Source: Hyphomicrobiales bacterium (GTDB lineage Bacteria > Pseudomonadota > Alphaproteobacteria > Rhizobiales > Methyloligellaceae). Taken from it: a stretch of DNA of 64,000 nt. The notes under the pieces were generated by a model that had not been told where the DNA came from, did no database searches, and saw nothing but the letters and a program-made list of their open reading frames with translations. The first letter of the stretch is position 1. Each line of letters opens with the position of its first letter. Made by a program: the position numbers and the translations under genes. Positions 40,220 through 49,001 of the stretch are shown piece by piece. The DNA is taken from the NCBI GenBank assembly GCA_021775595.1, contig JAJFHN010000041.1, forward strand, positions 1 through 64,000. The letters are read 5' to 3'.

Positions 40220-43200
40220 CTAGCGAGGCGTAACGGCGGTCACGCCAGCCAGCTGGCGCAGGGCGCCTGCTTCGCCGGGCGAGGTATCGAAGGTACCGGG
40301 AATTTCAAACTCTACATCGCGCTCCATATCGCCCAGCCGCAGCACCAACCAGATATGACCTTGCCCGTCCCGCGACAGCGCGTTTTGCAGCCCATCGAGC
40401 GCGGCCGGATCGTCGAGTATGACCTGCAATCCGTCATGGGTGCGGTTGGCCGCCTCATCCAGCAGTTCGACTGAATGCATCCGCGCCTTGATTGCATCGC
40501 GATCGGGTTCAGCCTCCAAGCGCACTAGGACAGGCGTGCCGACCTCCAAAAGGTCTCGCGACTGGCTCAGTAATTCGGAAAACACGACGATCTCGAATTG
40601 CGCGCTTCGGTCAGAAAGACCGATAAAAGCGAACCTGTTGCCCGAGCGTGCCCGGCGCTCCTGGCGGTAAGTCACCGTGCCGGCCGCGGTGCCGGTCGTT
40701 CGACCTTTTTTCGCTTTGGCCGAGATTTCAGACCAGGTCTCAACACCAAGTTTTTCAAGCACATCGTCGTATTCGTCGAGTGGGTGACCGGAGAGAAAAA
40801 AACCAACTGCATCGAATTCTTTGCCGAGGCGCTCGATTGGCCGCCAAGGTCTGGCCTCCGGAAGCCGCAATTCGGATTGCGTCTTCGCGCCAAAAAGATC
40901 GCTCTGACCTTGTTTGCGATCTTGCGAAAAGCGGTTTGCGGCGGCCAGCACGCGATCGGCGTTTTCCCAGAGGGTCGCGCGCTCGATGCCGAAATCGTCA
41001 AATGCGCCGGCGGCCACCAGGGTTTCGATCGCCCGCTTGTTGATCGCGGTGGAATCAAGCCGCCGGGCAAAATCAGCCAAATCCGAGAACCCTTCGCCGG
41101 ACCGGCGGGTGTCATGAATATGCTCGGCTGCCGCGCGACCCATATTTTTGAGCGCCGCCAGTGAATAACGCACGGTCTTGCCGGCGGGCTTGAAATCGAC
41201 CTCAGATTCATTCAGCGACGGCGGCTCGATGGCGATGCCCATGCGGGTCGCCTCTTGCACGAATTGGCTGAGTTTGTCGGTATTGCCCATGTCCAACGAC
41301 ATGGAGGCTGCCAAAAATTCGACCGGGTGGTTCGCCTTCAGATATGCGGTCTGATAGGCGAGCAAGGCGTATGCGGCGGCGTGGGATTTGTTGAAGCCGT
41401 AGCCCGCGAATTTTGCGACCAGCTCAAAAATCGTCACGGCCTGGCGTTTTTCCACGCCGTTCGCCACCGCGCCATCGACGAAACGCGATTTTTGCTTGTC
41501 CATTTCCGATTTGATCTTCTTGCCCATGGCGCGCCGCAGCAGATCGGCTTCACCGAGCGAAAAGCCCGAAAGCGTCTGGGCGATCTGCATCACCTGTTCC
41601 TGATAGATGATGACGCCGTAAGTCTCTTCGAGAATGGGGCGGATCAGCGGATGCAGATAATCTGGTTTTTCCTTGCCGTGCTTGCGGTTGATGAAGGTTT
41701 CGATGTTGTCCATCGGGCCTGGCCGATAGAGCGCGACCATGGCGATGATGTCTTCGAACCGATCGGGTTTGAGCATGCGCAGGCTCTCGCGCATGCCCGA
41801 TCCCTCCAACTGGAAAACGCCGACGGTCTCAGCCCGCGATAGAAGCGCGTAGGTCTCTTCATCATCGAGCGCCAAAGCGATCGGCTCGACCTTGATGCCG
41901 CTGCGGGCGATGAACTCGACTGCCTTTTCGATGACGGTCAGGGTCTTGAGGCCCAGGAAGTCGAACTTCACGAGACCGGCGGCCTCCGCCCACTTCATGT
42001 TGAATTGTGTTGCGGGCAGCTGCGAGCGCGGATCGCGATAGAGCGGGACGAGTTCGATCAAGGGCCGGTCGCCAATGACAATGCCGGCGGCGTGCGTCGA
42101 GGCGTGCCGGTAGAGACCTTCCAGACGTTGGCCGATATCGAGCAATTGCGCGACAACGGGTTCGCTGTCGCGGGCTTCTTGCAGGCGCGGCTCGCTCTCG
42201 ATGGCTTCGGCCAGCGTGGGGGGATTGGCTGGATTGTGCGGCACCAATTTGCTCAAGCGGTCGACTTGGCCGTATGGCATCTGCAAAACGCGCCCGACGT
42301 CGCGCAAAACTGCGCGGGCTTGCAGCTTTCCAAAGGTGATAATTTGCGCCACCCGATCGGCGCCATAGGTTTCCTGGACGTAGTGGATCACCTCATCGCG
42401 GCGTTCCTGACAGAAGTCGATATCAAAGTCAGGCATCGATATGCGCTCGGGATTCAAAAATCGCTCGAACAACAGGCCAAAGCGCATTGGATCAAGGTCG
42501 GTGATCGTCAGCGCCCAGGCGACGAGAGAACCGGCGCCCGAGCCGCGGCCCGGTCCAACGGCGATGTTTTGGCGCTTGGCCCATTTGATGAAGTCGGCAA
42601 CGATCAGAAAATAGCCCGCATAATTCATATCGATGATGATTTCGAGCTCGTGCTGCAGCCGGCTGGCGTATTCCTGTTCGCCGACGTCATCGGCGAGACC
42701 GTGTTCCTCGAGGCGCGCCCGCAGCCCGGCTTCGGCCTGACGCCGCAGTTCGTCGTCTTCGCTTTCGGCATTCTCGCCGGAAGCGCCGCCCGAATGCGAT
42801 ATCGAATTGGGCAGAATCGGATCCCTGGTTTCTGGGCGGTAAGCGCAGCGCTTGGCTATCTCGACTGTGCGGTCGATGGCATCCGGTAGGTCGGCAAACA
42901 GGCTCGCCATGCTCTGGCGGTCCTTAAAATGATGCTCAGGGCTCAAATGACGCCGATCGTCACTTGATATGTAGCTGCCCTCGGCAATGCATATGAGCGC
43001 ATCATGCGCCTCGAAATCGCTGGCATTGGCGAAAAACGCATCATTTGTGGCAACAACCGGCAGCTCGTGCTTGGCGGCAAGCGCCAGAAGACGCGGCTCG
43101 ACCGACTGTTCTTCGGCCAATCCGTGGCGCTGCAGCTCGACATAGAGCCGATCGCCAAAGACTTCGCCCAGCGCCTGCAGGTGCGCCGTAGCCGCGGCCT

Positions 43201-43708
43201 CATCGCCGTTGGCGAGCGCGCGATCGATCGGGCCTTCCGGTCCGCCCGTGAGCACAATCAAGCCTTCCTGATGCTGGCAAAGGGCCTCAAATGTCACGTG
43301 GGGTTTATCGGCATCGTCGTGCTCGAGATAGGCAATGCTCGAAAGCCGCATGAGATTTGCATAACCCGCCGCGTCCTTGACGAGTAACGCGATCGCCGCT
43401 TGTTCCGCCGGAGCGCGCCCATGGGCGCCGCTCAAGCCACTGGGGCTCGCCTGGTCCTTGTCTTTCGATGCGAATGAAACGACGAGACTGCAGCCAATGA
43501 TGGGCTGAATACCGGCAGCGTGCATACTTTGCGAAAATTCGAGCGCGCCGAACAGATTATTGGTGTCGGTCAACGCCAGGGCCGGCATCCGCTGCTGCGA
43601 GGCGAGCTCGACCAGCTCATCTATGCGGAGCGCACCTTCGAGCAATGAGTAGGCCGAGCGCACGCGCAAATGTACGAATAGCCTGTCCGCCTCGTCTGCG
43701 TGTGTCAC
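40220..43708 (-). CDS. dnaE: DNA polymerase III alpha subunit
   Basis: DnaE is the replicative polymerase subunit. The 1162-residue protein is taken from a GTG at 43708 because AAGGAG lies six bases before it; an ATG 11 codons upstream has no comparable site. Residues 1-280 hold the PHP domain (FVHLRVRSAYSLLEGALRID). The polymerase core contains GPGRGSGAGSLVAWAL, the catalytic Asp pair in MPDFDIDFCQERRDEVI and GFNKSHAAAYALLAYQTAYL. The OB-fold region near residue 1000 (TYRQERRARSGNRFAFIGL) precedes a C-terminal tau-binding part. It is upstream of rpsB and downstream of lolD, as is usual in alphaproteobacteria. Confidence 0.97.
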   Translation of the reverse strand: MTHADEADRLFVHLRVRSAYSLLEGALRIDELVELASQQRMPALALTDTNNLFGALEFSQSMHAAGIQPIIGCSLVVSFASKDKDQASPSGLSGAHGRAPAEQAAIALLVKDAAGYANLMRLSSIAYLEHDDADKPHVTFEALCQHQEGLIVLTGGPEGPIDRALANGDEAAATAHLQALGEVFGDRLYVELQRHGLAEEQSVEPRLLALAAKHELPVVATNDAFFANASDFEAHDALICIAEGSYISSDDRRHLSPEHHFKDRQSMASLFADLPDAIDRTVEIAKRCAYRPETRDPILPNSISHSGGASGENAESEDDELRRQAEAGLRARLEEHGLADDVGEQEYASRLQHELEIIIDMNYAGYFLIVADFIKWAKRQNIAVGPGRGSGAGSLVAWALTITDLDPMRFGLLFERFLNPERISMPDFDIDFCQERRDEVIHYVQETYGADRVAQIITFGKLQARAVLRDVGRVLQMPYGQVDRLSKLVPHNPANPPTLAEAIESEPRLQEARDSEPVVAQLLDIGQRLEGLYRHASTHAAGIVIGDRPLIELVPLYRDPRSQLPATQFNMKWAEAAGLVKFDFLGLKTLTVIEKAVEFIARSGIKVEPIALALDDEETYALLSRAETVGVFQLEGSGMRESLRMLKPDRFEDIIAMVALYRPGPMDNIETFINRKHGKEKPDYLHPLIRPILEETYGVIIYQEQVMQIAQTLSGFSLGEADLLRRAMGKKIKSEMDKQKSRFVDGAVANGVEKRQAVTIFELVAKFAGYGFNKSHAAAYALLAYQTAYLKANHPVEFLAASMSLDMGNTDKLSQFVQEATRMGIAIEPPSLNESEVDFKPAGKTVRYSLAALKNMGRAAAEHIHDTRRSGEGFSDLADFARRLDSTAINKRAIETLVAAGAFDDFGIERATLWENADRVLAAANRFSQDRKQGQSDLFGAKTQSELRLPEARPWRPIERLGKEFDAVGFFLSGHPLDEYDDVLEKLGVETWSEISAKAKKGRTTGTAAGTVTYRQERRARSGNRFAFIGLSDRSAQFEIVVFSELLSQSRDLLEVGTPVLVRLEAEPDRDAIKARMHSVELLDEAANRTHDGLQVILDDPAALDGLQNALSRDGQGHIWLVLRLGDMERDVEFEIPGTFDTSPGEAGALRQLAGVTAVTPR

Positions 43709-43714
43709 CAAGCT

Positions 43715-43720
43715 CTCCTT
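43715..43720 (-). promoter_or_regulatory. Ribosome binding site that sets the dnaE GTG start
   Basis: AAGGAG on the minus strand ends six bases before a GTG (43706-43708). Nothing comparable precedes the in-frame ATG at 43741. Confidence 0.6.
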
Positions 43721-43813
43721 CCCGGCCGAGCATTGGATCATGCCTGGCGCCGGTCATCCCGGATTTGTTGGCTTGCTCGATTCTCGCGCCGGCTGCAATG
43801 CGGCGCGGGCGTT

Positions 43814-44524
43814 TTACACAGAGGCCGGCTTCACTTCGACCAGGAGACCGTCTTCGAGCCGCCAAACGCGGTCCATGCGGCGGGCAACGTCGAGATTGTG
43901 CGTCGCAATGATCGCCGTGAGATTGGTGTCACGCACCAAATCCATCAGATTCTGAAAAACGCGTTCGGCCGTGTGAGGATCGAGATTGCCGGTAGGTTCG
44001 TCGGCCAGCAGCAGTTTCGGCCCGTTGGCGACGGCGCGCGCTATGGCCACGCGCTGCTGCTCGCCGCCAGAGAGCTGCGCTGGTCGGTGCTCGGTGCGCT
44101 CGTTCAGCCCCAGACCGTCAAGCAACGCGCGCGCCCGGCCGTCGGCCTCCTCGCGCGAAACGCCCGATATCATTTGCGGCAGCACGACATTCTCTAACGC
44201 CGAAAACTCGGGCAGCAGATGGTGGAATTGATAGATGAATCCAAGATTGGTCCGGCGCAATCGGGTGCGTTCGGCGTCGGACAGGTGAGCACAGTCCTCG
44301 CCCTCGAACAGAACGGCGCCGCTGTTGGGCTGATCGAGCAATCCGACAATGTGGAGCAGCGACGATTTTCCCGCGCCAGAGGGTCCAAGCAGGCCAATCG
44401 CCTCGCCCGCCATCGCGACCGCCTCAGCCCCATCCAGGACATGGATATCCCGAGGTCCTTGGCTGTAGGTGAGATGCAAATCCCGCAACTGCAGGATGGG
44501 TTTTGCTGCCTTCTTTTTTTTCAC
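43814..44524 (-). CDS. lolD: Lipoprotein-releasing ABC transporter ATPase LolD
   Basis: LolD powers release of outer-membrane lipoproteins from the inner membrane. The 236-residue ATPase is taken from a GTG at 44524, five bases after the lolC stop; the open frame extends 18 codons into lolC. It has the Walker A loop [20 protein letters not shown], the signature [18 protein letters not shown], Walker [13 protein letters not shown] and the switch His in [10 protein letters not shown]. The first residues are a Lys run (VKKKKAAK). Cell-division FtsE and MacB ATPases look similar; adjacency to lolC decides the call. Confidence 0.93.
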   Translation of the reverse strand: MKKKKAAKPILQLRDLHLTYSQGPRDIHVLDGAEAVAMAGEAIGLLGPSGAGKSSLLHIVGLLDQPNSGAVLFEGEDCAHLSDAERTRLRRTNLGFIYQFHHLLPEFSALENVVLPQMISGVSREEADGRARALLDGLGLNERTEHRPAQLSGGEQQRVAIARAVANGPKLLLADEPTGNLDPHTAERVFQNLMDLVRDTNLTAIIATHNLDVARRMDRVWRLEDGLLVEVKPASV

Positions 44525-44529
44525 GTCCG

Positions 44530-45798
44530 CTACTCGTATCTCAACGCCTCGACGGGATCGAGGCGCGAGGCGCGCCAAGACGGATACAGCGTGGCCGCAA
44601 TGGAGAGCGTCAGCGCCATGACCAGCACCGATATGACCTCACCCGCCTCCATCTCGGCCGGCAAGCGCGAGAGGTAATAGAGCTCGGGCGAGAAAAGATC
44701 CGTATCGGTGATGTAAGCGATGGCCTGACGGATGCCTTCGATGTTCGTGCAGACGAGCACGCCCATGATAAAGCCAGCCAGCGAGCCGACGACACCAATG
44801 CTGGCGCCTGTGATGAAAAATACCCGCATGATCGCCCCTCGCGTGGCGCCCATGGTTCGCAAAATCGCGATGTCGGCGCTTTTGTCCTTCACCAGCATGA
44901 TCATGCCGGAAATTATGTTGAGCGCCGCCACCAGCACGATCAGCGTCAATATCAAGAACATGACATTGCGCTCGACCTGCAGCGCATTGAACAGCGAAGC
45001 GTTGCGCTGGCGCCAGTCGGAGACATAAATCGTCGGACCGCCCGCCTTGAGAATGGCAGGCCGCATGGCTCCAACAGTGTCGGGCTCATCTACAACCACC
45101 TCCAGCACCGACACCATGCCGCGGCGATTGAAATATCGCTGCGCCTCGTTCAGAGGCATAAAGACAATGGTGCTGTCGTATTCGGACATGCCCATTTCGA
45201 AAATCGCCGCCACGTCGTAGCGCTTGACCCTCGGCGCGGTGCCAAAGGGCGTCGTGGCGCCACGTGGCGCGACGAGTGAAATTTTATCTCCGACCTTGAC
45301 CCGCAGATCGTTTGCCATGCGCGTGCCGATGGCAACGGACGCTTTGTCGTCGAAGCCATCCAACGTGCCGTGGCGAATGTTGCCGGAAATCGCGCCAAGC
45401 TTCGAAATATCGCCTGCGCGCAGACCTCGCACCAAAGCGCCGTTGGCCAATGCAGGCGTCGAAATCATCGCCTGACCCTCGATCAACGGCAGCACATGTT
45501 TGACGCCATTGATTTTGCGCAAGCGTTCGGCCACCGCGTCGAAGTCGTCGAAACGCCCGGAAATGCTGTGCACCACGATATGGCCGTTCAAGCCTAAGAT
45601 TTTGTCGAACAGCTCCTGGCGAAATCCGTTCATCACAGCAAGCACGATGATCAGCGTCGCCACGCCGAGCATGATTCCGACAAATGAAAAACCGGCGATG
45701 ACGGAGATGAAGCCTTCCTTGCGTCTGGCGCGCAGATAGCGCAGCGCCAGCATCCACTCGAAGGCGGAAAATATGCCCGTGTCCTGTTCAGCAGCCAT
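44530..45798 (-). CDS. lolC: Lipoprotein-releasing ABC transporter permease LolC/LolE
   Basis: This 422-residue membrane subunit takes lipoproteins from the inner membrane and hands them to LolA. It starts at 45798 (MAAEQDTGIFSAFEWMLALR). The family entry ALRYLRARRKEGFISVIAGF precedes the first membrane segment (about 30-50), a large periplasmic domain (about 55-270) follows, and three more membrane segments lie in the FtsX-type C-terminal region with LVKDKSADIAILRTMGATRG. It ends DPVEALRYE. Only one permease gene is present, suggesting a homodimer in place of the LolC-LolE pair. It is 25 bases after proS and 5 before lolD. Confidence 0.94.
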   Translation of the reverse strand: MAAEQDTGIFSAFEWMLALRYLRARRKEGFISVIAGFSFVGIMLGVATLIIVLAVMNGFRQELFDKILGLNGHIVVHSISGRFDDFDAVAERLRKINGVKHVLPLIEGQAMISTPALANGALVRGLRAGDISKLGAISGNIRHGTLDGFDDKASVAIGTRMANDLRVKVGDKISLVAPRGATTPFGTAPRVKRYDVAAIFEMGMSEYDSTIVFMPLNEAQRYFNRRGMVSVLEVVVDEPDTVGAMRPAILKAGGPTIYVSDWRQRNASLFNALQVERNVMFLILTLIVLVAALNIISGMIMLVKDKSADIAILRTMGATRGAIMRVFFITGASIGVVGSLAGFIMGVLVCTNIEGIRQAIAYITDTDLFSPELYYLSRLPAEMEAGEVISVLVMALTLSIAATLYPSWRASRLDPVEALRYE

Positions 45799-45823
45799 GG
45801 CTCTGCGCTGGCGCGCACTCTCC

Positions 45824-47152
45824 CTAGCTTGCGGTCGCCGCGAGGGCATTGACCGCTTCGTCCGGACTCAATGACTGGCGATCGCCGCTCGCCCTGTTCT
45901 TCAACTCGACTTGGCCCTCTTTTAGGCCCTTAGGGCCAACGATCAACTGCCATGGCAAGCCGATCAGGTCCATGCTCTTAAATTTGGCGCCGGCGCGCTC
46001 GTCGGTGTCGTCGTAGAGCACGTCGAGCTTGGCACCAAGACACTTGTTGTACAAATCTTCGCAAGCGCCATCGGTGGACTCGTCACCGGGCTTGAGATTG
46101 ATCAGGCCAAGATCGAACGGCGCCACTTGCGCTGGCCAGACGATGCCCGCCTCATCATGCGAGGCTTCGATGATTGCGCCCACCAAGCGCGATACGCCAA
46201 TTCCATAAGAGCCGCTTTGAACGGTTATCAGTTTGCCGTCGGCTCCTTGGACGTGGCATTTCATCGGCTCGGAATACTTTGTGCCAAAGAAAAAGATGTG
46301 GCCAACTTCGATGCCACGGGCAGAAAGCCGCCTGTTTTCAGGCACCTCCTTCTCAAACCGCGCCGCGTCATGCATATCTTCGGTGGCCGCATATTTGGCC
46401 GTCCATTGCTCGATCACCGGCGTGAGGTCGCCGTCAAAATCGATATCGTCACTTGGTGCATCGAGCGCAACCAGATCAGCATCACAAAATACGGCGCTCT
46501 CGCCGGTATCGGCCAGAATGATGAATTCGTGGCTCAAATCGCCGCCAATGGGGCCGGTCTCGGCGATCATGGGGATGGACTTGAGACCCATACGTTCGAA
46601 GGTTCGCAGATAAGCGACAAACATCTTGTTGTAGGAGCGTTTGGCGTCTTCGACGCTGAGATCGAAGGAATAGGCGTCTTTCATTAGAAATTCGCGGCCC
46701 CGCATCACGCCAAAGCGCGGCCGGATCTCGTCGCGGAATTTCCATTGAATGTGATAGAGATTGCGCGGCAAATCGCGATAGGAGCGCACGGCGTTGCGGA
46801 AAATCTCCGTGATCAGCTCCTCATTGGTAGGGCCATAGAGCATATCGCGGTCATGCCGGTCGCTGATGCGCAGCATTTCCTGGCCATAATCGTCGTAGCG
46901 ACCGCTTTCACGCCATAGATCGGCGGACTGGATGGTCGGCATCAACAATTCGATCGCACCCGCCCGATCCTGCTCTTCACGGACGATCTGCTCAATTTTC
47001 TTCAGAACGCGAAAGCCAAGCGGCAGCCAGGAATAGATTCCGGCGCTCGCCTGGCGCACCAGGCCGGCGCGCAGCATCAAGCGATGGGAGACAATCTCCG
47101 CTTCCTTGGGATCGTCGCGCAGTATCGGCAAAAAAAAGCGGCTGAGGCGCAT
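45824..47152 (-). CDS. proS: Prolyl-tRNA synthetase, short form
   Basis: ProS charges tRNA-Pro. The 442-residue protein starts at 47152 ([20 protein letters not shown]); 31 more codons are open upstream but are not family-like. Class II motifs are visible: [18 protein letters not shown] (motif 1), [20 protein letters not shown] (motif 2), and [16 protein letters not shown] (motif 3). It lacks the roughly 180-residue editing insertion of the E. coli type, which fits the short alphaproteobacterial form. The anticodon domain starts near residue 345. It is followed by lolC and lolD, a conserved trio. Confidence 0.97.
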   Translation of the reverse strand: MRLSRFFLPILRDDPKEAEIVSHRLMLRAGLVRQASAGIYSWLPLGFRVLKKIEQIVREEQDRAGAIELLMPTIQSADLWRESGRYDDYGQEMLRISDRHDRDMLYGPTNEELITEIFRNAVRSYRDLPRNLYHIQWKFRDEIRPRFGVMRGREFLMKDAYSFDLSVEDAKRSYNKMFVAYLRTFERMGLKSIPMIAETGPIGGDLSHEFIILADTGESAVFCDADLVALDAPSDDIDFDGDLTPVIEQWTAKYAATEDMHDAARFEKEVPENRRLSARGIEVGHIFFFGTKYSEPMKCHVQGADGKLITVQSGSYGIGVSRLVGAIIEASHDEAGIVWPAQVAPFDLGLINLKPGDESTDGACEDLYNKCLGAKLDVLYDDTDERAGAKFKSMDLIGLPWQLIVGPKGLKEGQVELKNRASGDRQSLSPDEAVNALAATAS

Positions 47153-47270
47153 GGCCGGGCAGCTCCGCAGAATGGCGAGCGCTGTTTGGACGACGTCATG
47201 TGCGACAACGCGCACCGCGTCCATCAGCAGCTTGTTGGCGGGCACCGAAGAAACCCTGCGCGCTAATAGC

Positions 47271-47762
47271 TTACTTGGTGGGCGGGAGGCAATCCTTGAC
47301 CAACGGAACGCCGTTTACGTTCAGCTCCCGATTGGCGAGATCGTAATAGATATCGCCGGCGGTCAATTCAGCATGATGGCCGCCGATCCGTTTGTTTCCC
47401 ACGTTGATGTCAATATCCACGGCGGAAGGAGCCCAGCTACTGTATCTGCGGGGCAAATCTGCCGGAATAACCGGATCCCCCCAGGCATCGACGCCCGCTA
47501 CATAATCGGGGCTCATGGCGCAATCGGCTGCGCGGGTGGCCAAAGCTGCTTCGTAATGGTGTTGGTTCGACCAGCGAGGCGCGCGCTGGCGCACGGGTGG
47601 CTGCTTGGAGACATCACGCATGTTGTCATCAAAGCCCGATGCGCCGTTGTAGTCCAAGGCGTCGCTGCGCGCGGTATCGGGCATGCCCATCAGCGTCAGC
47701 GCGATGGCCAGACCAATCAGATAAATCATAATGTATTCAATACGCTGTAGAATCTCATGCAT
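47271..47762 (-). CDS. Unknown exported protein
   Basis: I do not recognise this protein of about 163 residues. Three in-frame Met codons could start it (47780, 47762, 47729); 47762 gives a charged segment MHEILQR before the hydrophobic stretch [15 protein letters not shown], which ends near ARSDA as a possible signal peptide. No start has a good ribosome site. The mature part has two cysteines, one in [11 protein letters not shown] and one in [10 protein letters not shown] near the end, and a central segment [20 protein letters not shown] followed by [17 protein letters not shown]. It is 118 bases upstream of proS. Secretion is inferred; the function is unknown. Confidence 0.55.
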   Translation of the reverse strand: MHEILQRIEYIMIYLIGLAIALTLMGMPDTARSDALDYNGASGFDDNMRDVSKQPPVRQRAPRWSNQHHYEAALATRAADCAMSPDYVAGVDAWGDPVIPADLPRRYSSWAPSAVDIDINVGNKRIGGHHAELTAGDIYYDLANRELNVNGVPLVKDCLPPTK

Positions 47763-47869
47763 AGCGACAAGTGGTAGCACAGTTGCATTAAGAGACGGCT
47801 AATGAGAACGATTTTTCGGCAAGAGCGCTTTGGCAGGCCACCAATCACGCGCTCTGCGACAAATCAGTG

Positions 47870-47898
47870 ATGACACGGCTACGGCCATCGGCTAATAT
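47870..47898 (+). promoter_or_regulatory. Putative promoter of the intergenic RNA
   Basis: ATGACA (47870-47875) and TAATAT (47893-47898) are exactly 17 bases apart, matching the sigma-70 elements at five and four of six positions. It lies on the plus strand, which has no gene here. Transcription would start near 47905. Confidence 0.4.
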
Positions 47899-47904
47899 TT
47901 TTTG

Positions 47905-48146
47905 ATAATCGAAAAAGGCGTCTGGATCGGGAAAATCCCGTGGCATTGCCTTAGAGCAAAGCCGTTGTCCAAGTCCTGGGAGGAAAGACACTCCGGCCAA
48001 GGATCAACTCGATAAAGTTGCAACCGTGGTTCACGTTCAAATGCTTCTCGCCGGTGCCGCGTAATTTGATGGCGAGGTGTTCGCAATTGGACGATCAAGG
48101 AGTTCTTTGACTGGTAAGCAAGGTCCCTCGGACCTTGCTTTTTTTT
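47905..48146 (+). ncRNA. Candidate structured noncoding RNA of unknown class
   Basis: The 409 bases from 47763 to 48171 hold no gene, and on the plus strand they carry a promoter-like site and a strong terminator with about 240 bases between. That stretch can fold: a stem CGGGA/TCCCG at 47928-47940; a stem GGCaTTGC/GCAAaGCC at 47942-47963; a long-range helix GTCCAA (47967-47972) with TTGGAC (48087-48092); and, inside it, CTCGCC (48047-48052) with GGCGAG (48071-48076). No protein frame of note exists; the best is a 13-codon ATG frame from 48069. A GAGGAAAG at 47980 recalls RNase P RNA, but the rest does not. Not tRNA, tmRNA or SRP RNA as far as I can tell; 6S RNA was not excluded by search. 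Confidence 0.5.
48116..48146 (+). terminator. Strong intrinsic terminator
   Basis: An 11-base-pair perfect stem, AAGCAAGGTCC with GGACCTTGCTT, has a three-base loop and is followed by a T-run that reaches eight T including the stem end. It works only for plus-strand transcription, and no plus-strand gene ends here, so it must belong to the intergenic RNA. Confidence 0.9.
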
Positions 48147-48171
48147 GTCCCCGATTCGCCGCCTGCGCGAT

Positions 48172-48456
48172 TTATTGCAGACCGCCTTGCGACTCAAATT
48201 CAGGCAAAAACGGAATTGAGTCGAGCGCCAAGAGTTCATATTCCCACGCGCCATAAAGGGCGGCAAAAATCAGTGCCGACAGAAGCGTTGTGACGGCCAG
48301 CTTGGCGAAAATCCGCGCATTCGCAGGCGCGCTTGCCGTTGTGCCGGGCGCCACGTTGCCTTCCTCTTCTTGGGTTTGCACGCCGACGGGAAGCACGACG
48401 AACAGCACAAGCCACCACAGGATGAAATAGATCGCGACGGCGAGAATGGGCGACAT
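48172..48456 (-). CDS. DUF1467 family small membrane protein
   Basis: This 94-residue protein has two membrane segments, about residues 4-25 (ILAVAIYFILWWLVLFVVLP) and 49-68, joined by a soluble loop with the conserved GVQTQEEEGNVAPGT. The tail is acidic and short. The WWLVLF-to-LPxGVxTQ pattern is typical of DUF1467, a family found mainly in alphaproteobacteria and usually located, as here, between mce and proS. The function is unknown to me. It starts 21 bases after the epimerase gene. Confidence 0.85.
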   Translation of the reverse strand: MSPILAVAIYFILWWLVLFVVLPVGVQTQEEEGNVAPGTTASAPANARIFAKLAVTTLLSALIFAALYGAWEYELLALDSIPFLPEFESQGGLQ

Positions 48457-48477
48457 GAGATGGCCTACTGCGCGGCC

Positions 48478-48882
48478 TCAGCGCTCTTCCAATTCGACGA
48501 GCGTTCCGCAAAAATCCTTGGGGTGGAGAAACAGTATCGGCTTGCCGTGCGCGCCGATTTTGGGCTCGCCATCGCCCAAGACGCGGGCGCCGGCCTGTTT
48601 CAGCTGATCGCGCGCCGCGATGATGTCATCGACTTCATAGCAAATATGATGAATTCCGCCCGCGCCATTGCGCTCCAGAAAACTTGCGATCGGTGAGGCG
48701 TCGCCCAAGGGCTCCAGCAACTCGATCTTGGTGTTGGGAAGCTCGATAAACACCGTGGTGACACCGTGATCGGGCTGGGGAACGGCATCCGAAACCTGGG
48801 CGCCAAGGGCGTTTTTATAAATTTCGACCGCGGCCTTCATGTCGGGAACCGCTATTGCCACATGGTTCAATCGTCCGATCAT
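48478..48882 (-). CDS. mce: Methylmalonyl-CoA epimerase
   Basis: The epimerase interconverts the two methylmalonyl-CoA stereoisomers in propionyl-CoA breakdown. The 134-residue protein is one pair of VOC modules starting at 48882 (MIGRLNHVAIAVPDMKAAVE); 49 upstream codons in the open frame overlap the end of the RNase J gene and are not family-like. Likely metal ligands are the His in LNHVAIAV, the Glu in TKIELLEPLG, the His pair in GGIHHICYEV and the Glu in GTLVELEE. The HPKDFCGTL end is characteristic. The mutase genes are not in the window. Confidence 0.94.
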   Translation of the reverse strand: MIGRLNHVAIAVPDMKAAVEIYKNALGAQVSDAVPQPDHGVTTVFIELPNTKIELLEPLGDASPIASFLERNGAGGIHHICYEVDDIIAARDQLKQAGARVLGDGEPKIGAHGKPILFLHPKDFCGTLVELEER

Positions 48883-49001
48883 CACGCATCCATTGGTTTG
48901 TTTGGCAGGAAAATTCAGCTCTATGTCTCCGCCTTTTATGGCGGAAGCGGTATTGGCGCAACCGCAGCCAGCCGGCGTTGTTCCGGTGGAACGGCTGCCT
49001 G

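Noticed and set aside
42005-42889. 294-codon open frame on the plus strand opposite dnaE
   Set aside because: It is an antisense shadow over the PHP/polymerase core; no start signal and no recognisable motif.
47980-47987. GAGGAAAG resembling the conserved 5' core of RNase P RNA
   Set aside because: The other RNase P core segments and the expected length of about 400 bases are absent.
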